Below, one piece after another: positions 1-9,536 of a DNA stretch of 64,000 nucleotides. Every line of letters starts with the position of its first letter. The stretch's first letter is position 1. Origin of the DNA: Phyllobacterium zundukense (GTDB taxonomy: Bacteria; Pseudomonadota; Alphaproteobacteria; Rhizobiales; Rhizobiaceae); the NCBI RefSeq assembly GCF_002764115.1, contig NZ_CP017940.1, positions 3,886,703 through 3,950,702 on the forward strand. The letters run 5' to 3'. Under the pieces are notes generated by a model that worked only from the letters and a program-made list of their open reading frames with translations, ran no database searches and was not told the origin of the DNA. The position numbers were made by a program, and so were the translations under genes.

Positions 1-62
1 AAATCCTCGGCAGACTGACAGAGAGGTGAATTGCGAAAAGGGCCCCGGAAAGCTAAGAGAAC

Positions 63-833
63 ATGATGAGTGATGCAGTTTCCAAGACCGGACGATGGAT
101 CGACCTGGCAAACCCGACAAGGTTCCTGAGCCTTGCCGGCGCTGTACTACCCTGGCTCGGCGGATTGACGATTATCGTACTTGCCGTTGGCTTCTGGATG
201 TCGATGCAGGCGCCCGACGATTATCAGCAGGGCTCGACCGTCAAGATCATGTTCATCCATGTGCCTTTCGCCTGGTTGTCCATGATGTGCTACACGATCA
301 TGTCCATCGCGGCGCTCGGCACACTGGTCTGGCGTCATCCATTGGCGGATGTGTCCGCCAAGGCTGCTGCCCCCATAGGCGCGGTGTTCACAGCGCTCGC
401 CCTGATCACCGGCTCGCTCTGGGGCAAGCCCATGTGGGGCACATGGTGGGTGTGGGATGCGCGTCTCACCTCGGTTTTCGTGCTGTTCCTTATGTATCTC
501 GGGATCATCGCACTCACACGCGCCATGGACGATCCAGCGAAATCGGCGAAAGCCACCGCCATCCTCACGCTGGTCGGCTTCATCAATATTCCGATCATCA
601 AGTTTTCCGTTGACTGGTGGAACACCTTGCACCAGCCCGCATCGGTTTTCCGCATGGGTGGCTCGACCATCGATCCGTCATTGCTCTGGCCACTGCTGGT
701 GATGGCAATAGGCTTTACGCTGCTGTTTTTCACATTACATATCATGGCGATGCGCAATGAAATCTGGCGCCGCCGGGTTATCGCCATGCGCCGTGTCGCG
801 GCGCGTAGCGCGGAACGGAGGACGGAACAATGA
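63..833 (+). CDS. ccmC: Heme exporter protein CcmC
   Basis: Inner-membrane protein that presents heme to the chaperone CcmE during system I cytochrome c maturation. The 256-residue product is hydrophobic, with about six membrane segments. It carries the tryptophan-rich heme-handling motif WGKPMWGTWWVWD at residues 120-132 and histidines in external loops (near residue 66 in HVPFAW and later in LHQPAS), as expected for the family. Two ATGs sit in tandem at the start and either could be used. Its stop overlaps the ccmD start and ccmG follows, so this is the distal part of a ccm operon whose ccmA/ccmB part should lie upstream of the window. Confidence 0.96.
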   Translation: MMSDAVSKTGRWIDLANPTRFLSLAGAVLPWLGGLTIIVLAVGFWMSMQAPDDYQQGSTVKIMFIHVPFAWLSMMCYTIMSIAALGTLVWRHPLADVSAKAAAPIGAVFTALALITGSLWGKPMWGTWWVWDARLTSVFVLFLMYLGIIALTRAMDDPAKSAKATAILTLVGFINIPIIKFSVDWWNTLHQPASVFRMGGSTIDPSLLWPLLVMAIGFTLLFFTLHIMAMRNEIWRRRVIAMRRVAARSAERRTEQ

Positions 834-1003
834 TGAGCCATACCGGGTTTGTCCTTGCCTCATATAGCGCCGCGCTCATTGTGCTGGCCGGCCTGATTGG
901 GTGGATTTTCATGGATCAGCGTATCCAGCGCCGGGCGTTGCTGGAACTTGAATCGCGCGGTGTGCGGCGCAGGTCCGAGACGAAGATGGACAGCGCATCG
1001 TGA
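830..1003 (+). CDS. ccmD: Heme exporter protein CcmD
   Basis: Small membrane protein of 57 residues, translated from an ATG that overlaps the ccmC stop. It starts MMSHTGFVLASYSAALIVLA and has one transmembrane segment (about residues 8-29) followed by a basic tail with the pattern DQRIQRRALLELE. This topology and the position between ccmC and ccmG are typical of CcmD, which helps release holo-CcmE from the CcmABC complex. A second in-frame ATG three bases downstream is an alternative start. The stop overlaps the ccmG GTG start. Confidence 0.9.
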   Translation: MMSHTGFVLASYSAALIVLAGLIGWIFMDQRIQRRALLELESRGVRRRSETKMDSAS

Positions 1004-1596
1004 CGGAACAGGATCAGGTGGACAAGATCCCGGCGAAGCGCAGCTCATTGTTCGTCTTCTTGCCGCTTATTCTCTTCGTCGCTCTCGCGGCGATTTTCGC
1101 TTTCCAGCTTGCATCCGGCCGGGATGAATCCGTCATCCCCTCGGCTCTTATCGGAAAGCCCGCACCAAACCTTGTCCTGCCTGCCGTCAGCGGCTTGCAA
1201 AAGAATGGACAGCCGGTTCCCGGCCTTGATCCTGCAAGCTTCAAGGGACAGGTCACCCTCGTCAACGTCTTTGGTTCCTGGTGCGTGCCGTGCCGGGTGG
1301 AGCATCCGTTGCTGATGCAGCTTGCCGAAGACAAGCGGATTCGTCTGGCCGGATTGAATTACAAGGACAAGACCGAAAACGCCTTGCGTTTTCTGGATGA
1401 GCTCGGCAATCCCTATGCGATGATCGGTGCAGACACGAATGGCCGTGCCGCGATCGAATGGGGCGTCTACGGCGTGCCGGAAACCTTCCTGATCGGTCGG
1501 GACGGCATCGTCGCCTACAAGCATGTCGGGCCCTTCACCGAACAGTCGATCCGCGATGATCTGATGCCGGCTGTGGAAACCGCTCTAAAGAAGTAA
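1000..1596 (+). CDS. ccmG: Thiol:disulfide interchange protein CcmG/DsbE
   Basis: Membrane-anchored periplasmic thioredoxin-like protein that reduces apocytochrome c or its chaperone before heme attachment. The 198-residue product has an N-terminal anchor (about residues 16-36), the redox motif WCVPC at 94-98 and the family signature GVYGVPET with its cis-proline near residue 160. The start is a GTG overlapping the ccmD stop, which shows translational coupling within the ccm operon. It converges on the following minus-strand gene only eight bases after its stop. Confidence 0.95.
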   Translation: MTEQDQVDKIPAKRSSLFVFLPLILFVALAAIFAFQLASGRDESVIPSALIGKPAPNLVLPAVSGLQKNGQPVPGLDPASFKGQVTLVNVFGSWCVPCRVEHPLLMQLAEDKRIRLAGLNYKDKTENALRFLDELGNPYAMIGADTNGRAAIEWGVYGVPETFLIGRDGIVAYKHVGPFTEQSIRDDLMPAVETALKK

Positions 1597-1604
1597 CAGT
1601 TCTC

Positions 1605-2030
1605 TCAGTTTTCCAGCATGGCGTAGTGCCTCACCCAACCAGCCGCGCGGGTTGCGGCCGTCGCTGTGCTGTCATAGGCGTGGGTGAGCGGGACGGTGAT
1701 CATCCGATAGCCGAATGTCGTCTTCGTTGCGACCGTAACCGGCGCGTCAATAGGTGTTCCGAGCGCCAACGTCTCGATCGGCCGGTCGGCGGCGGGCGCC
1801 GGAACTGTAAAGGACCGGCTGGCTACCGCTGTTCCCGGTGCAGCTTTTACCGTGCAGGTCGCGGTAATCAGCGGGTAATCGGCCTTGGTGTTCTGGCGAA
1901 TCTGGCTTTCGAGATCAGCGCGGCAACGCTCGATGCTGGTCCAGCCGGCATCTGCGGTCTTGATATATTCGCAGATTTTCGCATCGCAGTCGCAACCCAT
2001 CAGGGTCATCACGATGAGAGCCGTTTTCAT
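1605..2030 (-). CDS. Conserved hypothetical protein, possible small lipoprotein
   Basis: A 141-residue protein that begins MKTALIVMTLMGCDCDAKIC. The short hydrophobic start followed by MGC could be a minimal lipobox or simply a hydrophobic N-terminus; the cysteine-rich stretch after it is unusual. The rest contains a repeated Thr/Ala/Val-rich region and no motif I recognise. Short proteins opening MxTALIVMT..GCD are familiar from rhizobial genomes as hypotheticals, but I cannot assign a function. It lies downstream of the septation protein gene on the same strand, separated by about 100 bases. Confidence 0.6.
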   Translation of the reverse strand: MKTALIVMTLMGCDCDAKICEYIKTADAGWTSIERCRADLESQIRQNTKADYPLITATCTVKAAPGTAVASRSFTVPAPAADRPIETLALGTPIDAPVTVATKTTFGYRMITVPLTHAYDSTATAATRAAGWVRHYAMLEN

Positions 2031-2132
2031 GGAGCGCGCTTTCTGAATTCGTTGCTGTTGCCGCGATTCTTGAGCGCAGATCGCGGCGGGATTTCGTCGC
2101 GATCGGGTGGAAATTATGGCCGTTTGGCGGAT

Positions 2133-2804
2133 TTACTTGTCTTTGCTTGCCGCTTTTTCGGGTGTCTCTTGTTCAAGGGAATATTTCATCACCAGTGGCA
2201 TCTGCGCAAAGGTAAAAAGCAGGGTGATCGGCATGGTGCCCCAGACCTTGAAGGCTACCCAAAAATCCGTTGAGAAACTGCGCCAGATGACTTCATTCAG
2301 CACGGCGAGGAACAGGAAGAAAATACCCCAGCGCATGGTCAGCTTGCGCCAGCCTTCGGCATTCAGCTTGAAGGCACTGTCGAACACATAGCCGAGCAGC
2401 GATTTGCCGAAGTAAAGCCCGCCAAGCAGAATGACGCCGAACAGCGTGTTGACGATGGTCGGCTTCATCTTGATGAAGGTGTCATTGTGCAGCCAGAGCG
2501 TCAGGGCACCGAAAACCAGAACGACAATACCGGAAATCAGCGGCATGATCGGCAGGCTGCGGATCAAGATCCACGATACGCTCAGTGCTATCGCCGTCGC
2601 AGCCATGAACAGGGCTGTCGCGATGAAGATCGGCTCACCTATATTGGCCAATACTGGAAAACGTTCGATCAGCCATTCGCCGCGCGCATTGGCGAAGAAG
2701 AAGACCATGAGGGGGCCCAGTTCCAAAGCCAGTTTCAGCAGGGGATTGACTTCCTTATGTGCCGGATCGGACGGATCACGTTCGAATACGGATTCTTCCA
2801 TCAT
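2133..2804 (-). CDS. Septation protein A (YciB/IspZ family)
   Basis: Inner-membrane protein of 223 residues with five or six hydrophobic segments and the family opening [19 protein letters not shown] near residues 24-42. YciB-family proteins affect septation and envelope integrity; the older name intracellular septation protein A comes from Shigella. The ATG overlaps the ftsY stop by four bases, so the two are translationally coupled, and a second ATG follows directly. The neighbours ftsY, mtaB and dapF suggest one minus-strand operon. Confidence 0.9.
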   Translation of the reverse strand: MMEESVFERDPSDPAHKEVNPLLKLALELGPLMVFFFANARGEWLIERFPVLANIGEPIFIATALFMAATAIALSVSWILIRSLPIMPLISGIVVLVFGALTLWLHNDTFIKMKPTIVNTLFGVILLGGLYFGKSLLGYVFDSAFKLNAEGWRKLTMRWGIFFLFLAVLNEVIWRSFSTDFWVAFKVWGTMPITLLFTFAQMPLVMKYSLEQETPEKAASKDK

Positions 2805-4363
2805 GCAACTCCCGCAATGGCTTTGGCAAAATCTCTCGCGGCAAACGGCTCAAGGTCTTCGACCTGTTCGCCCACGCCAATGAAATAAACAGGCAGTTTG
2901 TGTTTGGCCGAGATGGCGACAAGAATGCCACCCCGTGCCGTGCCGTCAAGCTTGGTCATGACCAGACCATTGACGCCGGCGATATTCCTGAAGATCTCGA
3001 CCTGATTCAGCGCATTCTGACCGGTGGTGGCGTCGAGCGTCTGCAGCACCGTGTGCGGTGCCTCCGGATCGTTCTTGCCAAGCACACGAACGATCTTCGC
3101 CAGTTCTTCCATCAATTCCGCCCTGTTCTGCAGGCGGCCGGCGGTGTCGATGATCAGAACATCGCTTCCCGCTTCCTTTGCCTGTTTCCAGGCGTCAAAG
3201 GCAAGTCCTGCTGCATCGGCGCCAAGTTTCGACGAGACGACCGGAGCGCCTGTACGCTTGCCCCAGATATGCAATTGCTCGATGGCGGCGGCACGGAACG
3301 TATCGCCCGCGGCAAGCATGACATTCAGGCCGCCCGCGGTAAGTTTGGCCGCAAGCTTGCCGATTGTCGTGGTCTTGCCGGTGCCGTTGACGCCAACGAC
3401 GAGAATGACGTGCGGCTTGTGCGAGAGATCAAGCTCCAGCGGCTTGGCGACCGGGCCGAGCACTTTTTCGATTTCCGACGCCATGATGGTACGGACTTCT
3501 TCCGTGCTGATATCCTTGCCATAGCGCGTGGCGCTAAGGGCATCGGTGATGCGGATAGCCGTTTCCATGCCAAGATCGGCCTGGATCAGAACATCTTCGA
3601 GATCCTGCAGCGTGTCTTCATCGAGCTTGCGCTTGGTGAATATGCTGCCGATGGAATCACCGAGCTGTTGCGAGGAACGGAACAGGCCCTTGCGCAAGCG
3701 CTCGAACCAGGTAAGCCGCTTTTCCGGCTCAACGGGAAGTGGTTCGTCGGCTTGCTTTTCCTCGACCGTTCTGCTGACCGTCACCTTTGACGACGAGGGC
3801 TTCACCGGCACGGGAGCAGGTTCAATCGACACCGCAATTTCAGCCGCTGGAATTTCCGGCGCTGGTATTGCTACCGGTTCAATCACTCGCTCGCCCATCG
3901 GCGGTTCAAGGAGTTCTGCCGCAGCCCCGGATGGTTCTTCCGCTGCAGCCTCTATTTCTGGAACAGTTTCGAGAGCCGCAATGGCGGCTTCATCAGGCTC
4001 TCCGACTGCTTCAGGTAAGGGTGCCGCTTCGATCTTTGCTGTGACCGGATCTTCGAGCGGAGCAATCGCGATTTCGACCTGCTCAACGATGACAGGTTCG
4101 ATTTCCGGCAGAATTTCCGGTTCCGGCGCCGGTTCATCGACGACAGCTTCGGGCTCGGCGTAAGCCGCTTGGCTTTCGACCGATTCCGCTGCAACAGGTG
4201 CAGTTTCAGCCGCAACCGGTAGTGCCTCTTGTGCCGCCGTATCCTCGTAGACCTGTTCGACTGTCGGAGACGCCCCCGGCACGGTCGGGGTCTCTTCGAC
4301 CGGAACCCCTTCGACCTCCTTCTTGCCAAAGGAGAAAATCTTCTTGATGAAACCCAGAGCCAT
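2801..4363 (-). CDS. ftsY: Signal recognition particle receptor FtsY
   Basis: SRP receptor GTPase that docks ribosome-nascent-chain complexes at the membrane. The product is 520 residues. The first 200 or so are an acidic, Ala/Pro/Glu-rich A domain, long as in other rhizobia; then comes the N domain (from about WFERLRKGL) and the G domain with the P-loop [10 protein letters not shown] near residue 324, DTAGR further on and [10 protein letters not shown] near residue 468. The start [15 protein letters not shown] is the usual short amphipathic membrane-binding helix. It follows mtaB by 23 bases and overlaps the septation protein gene. Confidence 0.97.
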   Translation of the reverse strand: MALGFIKKIFSFGKKEVEGVPVEETPTVPGASPTVEQVYEDTAAQEALPVAAETAPVAAESVESQAAYAEPEAVVDEPAPEPEILPEIEPVIVEQVEIAIAPLEDPVTAKIEAAPLPEAVGEPDEAAIAALETVPEIEAAAEEPSGAAAELLEPPMGERVIEPVAIPAPEIPAAEIAVSIEPAPVPVKPSSSKVTVSRTVEEKQADEPLPVEPEKRLTWFERLRKGLFRSSQQLGDSIGSIFTKRKLDEDTLQDLEDVLIQADLGMETAIRITDALSATRYGKDISTEEVRTIMASEIEKVLGPVAKPLELDLSHKPHVILVVGVNGTGKTTTIGKLAAKLTAGGLNVMLAAGDTFRAAAIEQLHIWGKRTGAPVVSSKLGADAAGLAFDAWKQAKEAGSDVLIIDTAGRLQNRAELMEELAKIVRVLGKNDPEAPHTVLQTLDATTGQNALNQVEIFRNIAGVNGLVMTKLDGTARGGILVAISAKHKLPVYFIGVGEQVEDLEPFAARDFAKAIAGVA

Positions 4364-4386
4364 GAAAACTGCTTTGCTGATTAAGT

Positions 4387-5682
4387 TTACGCTGCGCGCC
4401 GATTGCTATCATTGCCACTATCAATGGCCAACAGCTTGTCACTGTCATGACCGTTGATCGTGCACTCGATGAGTTGGCCCGGCGTCCCACCGTCAATACC
4501 GACGAGAGTAAAACCTTCCGTGCGGCCAAGGCCTTCGCGTTCGATGAGTATTTTTTGGCGAGTGCCGACAAGGCCATGCAGATGGCTGAGATAGGCGGCA
4601 TCGCCCGCAGCCCGCAGCCTTGCAGCACGTGCCTTGACGATCCGGCGGTTAACCGGCGGCATACGCGCAGCAGGTGTACCTTCGCGCGGACTGAACGGGA
4701 AAACGTGGAGATGCGTCAGTCCGCATTCCTCGACGATCCGGATCGAATTCTCGAACATCTCGTCCGTTTCGGTCGGAAAACCCGCGATAATATCCGCCCC
4801 AAGGACGATATCGGGGCGAATCCGGCGCACATTTTCGCAAAATTCGATGGAATTTTCGCGCAAATGGCGCCGTTTCATGCGCTTCAGGATCATGTTGTCG
4901 CCTGACTGCAGCGACAGATGCAGATGCGGCATCAGCCGCTTTTCAGTCGCCAGCGCCTCCATCAGATCTTCGTCAGCTTCGATTGAATCGATGGAGGAGA
5001 GGCGCAGGCGCTGCAAATCCGTCACTTCTTTGAGGACAGTCTTGACCAGCTTGCCGAGGCGAAGGTTTCCCGGCAGGTCAGGACCGTAGCTGGTCATGTC
5101 CACGCCTGTCAGAACTACCTCATTATAGCCATTGCCGACGAGCCGCTTGACCTGTTCAACTACCCCGCCCATCGGGACCGAGCGGGAATTGCCGCGTCCA
5201 TAGGGAATGATGCAGAAGGTACAGCGATGGTCGCAGCCATTTTGCACCTGAACAAAGGCGCGGGCTCGGCCTTCGATCGCGTCGACCATGTGTGACGCGG
5301 TCTCTCGCACCTCCATGATATCGTTGACGCGCACCTTCTCGAACTGGTTGACACCGAAATCCGGCAGCATGCGGTAGGAATTGGATTTCAGCTTTTCCTC
5401 GTTGCCAAGTACAAGGTCAACCTCATCCATAGCGGCGAAATCATCCGCGCCTGTCTGGGCCGCGCAACCCGTAACGATGATGCGCGCTTCCGGGTTGTCG
5501 CGGCGCGCCTTGCGGATCGCCTGCCTTGCCTGGCGCACCGCTTCGCTGGTGACGGCACACGTATTGAAGATGATCGCACCATTTTCCAGCGTACCGAGCC
5601 CGGCCGCATCGGCTTCACGCTTCATCACCTCGGACTCATAGGTGTTGAGCCGACAGCCAAAGGTGACGACGTCGACAGCCAT
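4387..5682 (-). CDS. mtaB: tRNA t6A37 methylthiotransferase MtaB
   Basis: Radical-SAM methylthiotransferase that converts t6A to ms2t6A at position 37 of ANN-decoding tRNAs. The start chosen is [13 protein letters not shown], because its ATG overlaps the dapF stop; 41 in-frame codons upstream run into dapF and do not resemble the family. The 431 residues contain the N-terminal UPF0004 cysteines (GCRLN, NTCAVT), the radical-SAM cluster CDHRCTFC near residue 150 and a C-terminal TRAM-like region. It belongs to the dapF-mtaB-ftsY operon, which is common in Rhizobiales. Confidence 0.95.
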   Translation of the reverse strand: MAVDVVTFGCRLNTYESEVMKREADAAGLGTLENGAIIFNTCAVTSEAVRQARQAIRKARRDNPEARIIVTGCAAQTGADDFAAMDEVDLVLGNEEKLKSNSYRMLPDFGVNQFEKVRVNDIMEVRETASHMVDAIEGRARAFVQVQNGCDHRCTFCIIPYGRGNSRSVPMGGVVEQVKRLVGNGYNEVVLTGVDMTSYGPDLPGNLRLGKLVKTVLKEVTDLQRLRLSSIDSIEADEDLMEALATEKRLMPHLHLSLQSGDNMILKRMKRRHLRENSIEFCENVRRIRPDIVLGADIIAGFPTETDEMFENSIRIVEECGLTHLHVFPFSPREGTPAARMPPVNRRIVKARAARLRAAGDAAYLSHLHGLVGTRQKILIEREGLGRTEGFTLVGIDGGTPGQLIECTINGHDSDKLLAIDSGNDSNRRAA

Positions 5683-6575
5683 CAGGCGGCTCCCTGCGAA
5701 GGTGCCGTTTCGTCGCGCTGCCATGCACCGGTCTGCGGGTCGAGGGCGCCTGAAAACTCCCACTCGGCCGGGCCGGTCATCATCACGTGATCGTTTTCGA
5801 GCCATTCGATAAGCAGAGGGCCACCTGGAACGGTTACCGTAACGGTGCGCTCGGTACGGCCAGTGCGCACGGCAGAAACCGCGGCAGCACAGGCGGCCGA
5901 GCCGCAGGCGCGGGTCAGACCAGCGCCGCGTTCCCAGGTGCGCAGTGTGATGGCGTGGCGGCTGGTTACATGTGCGACTGAAATATTGGCGCGCTCCGGA
6001 AAGATCGGATGGTTTTCGAGCAGCGGGCCGAACCGTTCGAGGTCATAGGTCCAGACATCCTGGTCGACCCAGAAGATCGCATGCGGATTGCCCATGCTGG
6101 CAACGGAGGGCGAATGCAATACCGGCGCGTCGATGGGGCCGATCTGCAGTTCGATCCTGCGCGTGTCGTGAAACGGTTCAGCCAGTGGGATATCCTGCCA
6201 GTCGAAGCGCGGCTTGCCCATATCGACGGATATCTGGCCGTCGGGATGTTCGTGCGCGGTCAGAATTCCCGCGATGGTCTCGAACGTGAATTCGCGCTTG
6301 CCCGTTTCGGAACTGAGCGCCTGGACCACACAGCGCATGCCATTGCCGCAAGCCTGAGCCTGCGTGCCGTCGGAATTGATGATCTCGATATAGGCTTCCG
6401 TGCCGCTGGTCTTTGGTGCGTGAATGGCCATGATCTGGTCGAACTTGGTCGCGGGATCACGGTCTAGCGCAATGGCGGCCTCCGGCGTAATCCGGTCCGC
6501 ACGTCCGCGCATATCGGCAACGATGATTTCGTTGCCGAGCCCGTTCATCTTCGCAAATTGTGCGCGTGCCGCCAT
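5682..6575 (-). CDS. dapF: Diaminopimelate epimerase
   Basis: Interconverts LL- and meso-diaminopimelate for lysine and peptidoglycan synthesis. The start [16 protein letters not shown] is chosen because FxKMxGxGN is the family N-terminus; the open frame continues 28 codons further upstream without similarity. The 297-residue product shows both catalytic cysteine motifs, ACGNGMRC near residue 75 and [10 protein letters not shown] near residue 220, in the expected racemase/epimerase duplication. It heads the mtaB-ftsY operon, with a one-base overlap at its stop. Confidence 0.96.
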   Translation of the reverse strand: MAARAQFAKMNGLGNEIIVADMRGRADRITPEAAIALDRDPATKFDQIMAIHAPKTSGTEAYIEIINSDGTQAQACGNGMRCVVQALSSETGKREFTFETIAGILTAHEHPDGQISVDMGKPRFDWQDIPLAEPFHDTRRIELQIGPIDAPVLHSPSVASMGNPHAIFWVDQDVWTYDLERFGPLLENHPIFPERANISVAHVTSRHAITLRTWERGAGLTRACGSAACAAAVSAVRTGRTERTVTVTVPGGPLLIEWLENDHVMMTGPAEWEFSGALDPQTGAWQRDETAPSQGAA

Positions 6576-6717
6576 GCTTATCGCCAGCCTGTCATTGCCA
6601 TTACATCGTCGTAGAGGGCTTATATGGCGGAAAAGGGAAGGAAATGCCAGTGCCAGCACGCATCAAAGCTGCGCGCTGCAACTGGCGATCTCGTCGCTTG
6701 CTCGTTATTTGCCCTCT

Positions 6718-7743
6718 TCAGGCAACCCGCACGATAAGCTTGCCAAAATTGCGACCCTCAAGGAGCCCCATGAATGCCTCCGGCGCGTTTGTCAGACCAT
6801 CGACAATATCCTCGCGGTACTTGACCTGACCAGCGCGCAGCCATTCAGGCATGGCTTGCAGGAATGCCGGACGCTGATCGACGAATTCGCGCTGAATGAA
6901 ACCACGAATTGTCAGGCTCTTGGTCAAAACAGCTCGCATGACACCCGGTAACCGGTCGGTCTCTGATGGGGCGATGCCGCTATACTGAGAAATCAGACCG
7001 CAGACCGGGATTCGGGCGAAGGAATTAAGCAACGGAAAGACCGCGTCCCAGACCGGCCCCCCGACATTCTCGAAATAGACATCGATGCCACCCGGGCAGG
7101 CCTGTTTCAGCTGTTCTGGAAAATCGGGTGCGCGGTGATCGATCGCTGCATCGAATCCGAGTTCATTCCTGATGAAGGCGCATTTGTCCGGACCTCCGGC
7201 AATGCCGACTGCTCGTGCTCCCTTGATCCTGGCTATCTGACCGACGGCCGAGCCGACCGGACCGCTGGCCGCTGCGACAACCACCGTTTCACCGGGTTGC
7301 GGCCGTCCGATGGTCAAGAGACCAGCATAGGCGGTAAAGCCGGGCATGCCGAGAACACCCAGTGCAGTAGAGACCGGTGCCAGCTTTGGATCGAGCCTGG
7401 TCAGCCCTTTGCCGTCGGAGATTGCATAGCTCTGCCAGCCGGAATGCGAGAGCACGATGTCGCCGGCCGCATAATGATCATTATTGCTCGCGATGACTTC
7501 GGCGACCGTGCCGCCTTCCATTACATTTCCGACCGCGACCGGCGCGGCGTAGGATTTTGCGTCATCCATGCGTCCGCGCATGTAGGGATCGAGTGACAGG
7601 AACAGGATCTTGAGCAGCACTTCGCCTTTGCCAGGCGCGGGAATCGGTTGGTGCTCAACGCGAAAATTATCAGACTTCACCCGGCCCGACGGCCGCGATG
7701 CAAGCACAATCCGGGTGTTTTTGTCTTGGAACACAGCCTTCAC
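6718..7743 (-). CDS. NADP-dependent oxidoreductase, zinc-independent MDR family (CurA-like)
   Basis: A 341-residue medium-chain dehydrogenase/reductase of the zinc-free branch (leukotriene B4 dehydrogenase / curcumin reductase type). The GroES-like N-terminal half contains SLDPYMRGRM near residue 52, a family hallmark, and the Rossmann motif AAASGPVGSAVGQIA lies in the middle, followed by YFENVGG. It probably reduces the double bond of an enone or enal with NADPH; the physiological substrate is not evident. It is transcribed in tandem with the siderophore-interacting protein gene upstream, about 60 bases away. Confidence 0.9.
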   Translation of the reverse strand: MKAVFQDKNTRIVLASRPSGRVKSDNFRVEHQPIPAPGKGEVLLKILFLSLDPYMRGRMDDAKSYAAPVAVGNVMEGGTVAEVIASNNDHYAAGDIVLSHSGWQSYAISDGKGLTRLDPKLAPVSTALGVLGMPGFTAYAGLLTIGRPQPGETVVVAAASGPVGSAVGQIARIKGARAVGIAGGPDKCAFIRNELGFDAAIDHRAPDFPEQLKQACPGGIDVYFENVGGPVWDAVFPLLNSFARIPVCGLISQYSGIAPSETDRLPGVMRAVLTKSLTIRGFIQREFVDQRPAFLQAMPEWLRAGQVKYREDIVDGLTNAPEAFMGLLEGRNFGKLIVRVA

Positions 7744-7802
7744 TCCATTGTTTCAGAAAGGAGCGAGCCTATCCTGACCGCCATCATCCCTGCAATGTCC
7801 GG

Positions 7803-8609
7803 TCAGTGGGGCTCGTGGGCGTCCGCCACGCCGCGCAGCCAATAACCGGCAGCCTTGACCCATTCACCATTGAAACCGCGCTGATCAACGAGATGATTGC
7901 GCACTGCCTTGGAGATGCTGCTCTCACTGGCGATGAAGGCGTAGCAATCGCCTTCGGGCAGATTGAGAGCTTCGATCTTGCGCAACAGCAAATCGTTGTT
8001 GCCCGCCTCCGCGCCATTGCGATGTACCCAGATAATCTCGGCGCTGGCCTCTGTGGTCAGGGCCTGCTCTTCTTCCTTGTCGGCGACCTCGATCACGGCA
8101 ACGGCACGAGCTGTTGCAGGCAGTTCTTCCAGGCGGCGGCTGATGGCGGGCAAGGCAGTCTCGTCTCCGGCAAGCAGATACCAGTCGAAAGCATCGGGGA
8201 TGATCATCGAGCCGCGCGGACCACCAATCACGATCTTTTCCCCAACTTCCGCCTGCGCTGCCCAGCTTGAAGCAGGGCCGTCGCCATGCAGGACAAAATC
8301 CACTTCGAGCGTATTGGTCGCCGCATGAAAGACGCGTGGTGTGTAGTCACGCATTTGCGGACGCGGCTTGTCGTCGGGGAAGGCAAGGCCATCAGGCCCG
8401 AGCACTGGCAAGACCGGATCATTGCCGGCTTGCGGGAAGAAAATCTTGATGTGGTCCGCATAGCCGGGGCTGATGAAACCTTCCAGTTGGTCACCTGCGA
8501 GGGTCACGCGCAGCATCAGTGGGGTTATGCGTTTGACCGCCTGAACCTCGAGGAGACGCAGGCGGGTTTCATGGCGGATTCTTTGGGGGGATCTATTTAT
8601 GAGTATCAT
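7803..8609 (-). CDS. Siderophore-interacting protein (ViuB-like FAD/NAD(P)H ferric-siderophore reductase)
   Basis: Cytoplasmic flavoprotein expected to reduce imported ferric siderophores. From the chosen start MILINRSPQRIRHETRLRLL it has 268 residues. Features are the FAD-binding motif RDYTPRVF, a GxxSSWAAQA stretch and a C-terminal SIP domain with LLAGDETALPAISRRLEELP and the closing pattern KAAGYWLRG. An upstream in-frame ATG (16 codons earlier) exists but adds sequence unlike the family. No siderophore transporter or synthesis gene is visible nearby. Regulation by an iron regulator is plausible, but I could not identify a clear operator. Confidence 0.9.
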   Translation of the reverse strand: MILINRSPQRIRHETRLRLLEVQAVKRITPLMLRVTLAGDQLEGFISPGYADHIKIFFPQAGNDPVLPVLGPDGLAFPDDKPRPQMRDYTPRVFHAATNTLEVDFVLHGDGPASSWAAQAEVGEKIVIGGPRGSMIIPDAFDWYLLAGDETALPAISRRLEELPATARAVAVIEVADKEEEQALTTEASAEIIWVHRNGAEAGNNDLLLRKIEALNLPEGDCYAFIASESSISKAVRNHLVDQRGFNGEWVKAAGYWLRGVADAHEPH

Positions 8610-8947
8610 GGTCAGGAAATATCGTGCCATCCTTGCAAGTTCAATAGCTCCGGTCACACATTTGCGTCATTGCCATTTTCTGCATGGATAAGACTTTATT
8701 CACCTTGAAATGATTGAATTGGTTAATGTCGTCGGCCTTCGCTCATTGCAGGCAGACGCTGGAGACTGTGGCGATATTGTCAGTTCTGTCATTTTTTGAT
8801 GGTTCCGACGTCGAATTGGCCCGAAACACGCCGGTTTTTTCGGTGTGCGGGTTGAAATTTCGCCATGATCGCCATTGTATCGTGGTTAACAACGCCAAAT
8901 GGAATCGCATTCCCCAAGTTTGGATGCGCAGATGGAGAACTGAGGTT
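8610..8947. other. Intergenic region between siderophore-interacting protein gene and omp19-like gene
   Basis: This 338-base gap separates divergently transcribed genes and should hold both promoters. An open frame runs into the omp19-like gene from upstream, but its first 78 codons look like untranslated leader. I looked for iron-responsive boxes (Fur, RirA or Irr type) on the side of the siderophore gene and saw no convincing palindrome. Confidence 0.5.
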
Positions 8948-9484
8948 ATGGGGACTTTGAAAGTCAATTTGCTGGCCGTTGCTGCTGTCGGCATGGTGCT
9001 GGCGGGATGCCAGAGTTCGCGAATGGACCCCGTCTCGTCCGGTCCCGCACCGCTTCAGCCGGCACCTTCAGGCGCTGTGAGCCAGAGTCAGTTGCCACCG
9101 CCAGGCGGTACTAGCCAGTTTCCAACTGCGCCAACGACTGCCAATGCAGCGCCCGGCACGCAGGGCAATACACAGGTTGCAGCATTGCCACCGGAGAACG
9201 CGCCGGACCTCACAGCCAGCAGCGTCGCCGGCGTATGGAATGCGTCGATGGGCGGCCAGAGCTGCAAGATCGCAACGCCGCAGACCAAATTCGGCCAGGG
9301 ATATCGTGCCGGTCCGCTGCGCTGCCCAGGTGAACTTGCCAATCTGTCCTCATGGTCGGTCAGCGGCAAGCAGCTGGTTCTCTACGATGCAGCCGGCGGC
9401 ACTGTGGCGCGGCTCTATTCCTCGGCCCCGTCCAAGTTTGACGGTCAGACATCGGGCGGGCAGAACCTCAGCCTGTCACGCTAA
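8948..9484 (+). CDS. omp19: Omp19-like outer-membrane lipoprotein, AprI/Inh protease-inhibitor family
   Basis: A 178-residue lipoprotein. The start ATG at 8948 gives a normal signal peptide with lipobox VLAGC (Cys at about residue 20), then a low-complexity Pro/Gln/Ser linker to about residue 80, then the inhibitor domain with VAGVWNASMGGQSCKIATPQ, GYRAGPLRCPGELANL and WSVSGKQLVLYD. The two cysteines in the domain would form the family disulfide. The C-terminal half is nearly the same as Brucella Omp19 as I remember it; that protein is surface-exposed and inhibits host proteases. An in-frame extension of 78 codons upstream is rejected because it would bury the signal peptide. Confidence 0.92.
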   Translation: MGTLKVNLLAVAAVGMVLAGCQSSRMDPVSSGPAPLQPAPSGAVSQSQLPPPGGTSQFPTAPTTANAAPGTQGNTQVAALPPENAPDLTASSVAGVWNASMGGQSCKIATPQTKFGQGYRAGPLRCPGELANLSSWSVSGKQLVLYDAAGGTVARLYSSAPSKFDGQTSGGQNLSLSR

Positions 9485-9536
9485 GCACGCAGCGTACCAC
9501 AGACCCGTCTGAGCGCGCCCGGAGACTGCATTTCGC

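Noticed and set aside
8610..8947. Iron-regulator box between the siderophore-interacting protein gene and the omp19-like gene
   Set aside because: Several AT-rich words resemble fragments of Fur, RirA or Irr sites, but none forms a convincing palindrome.
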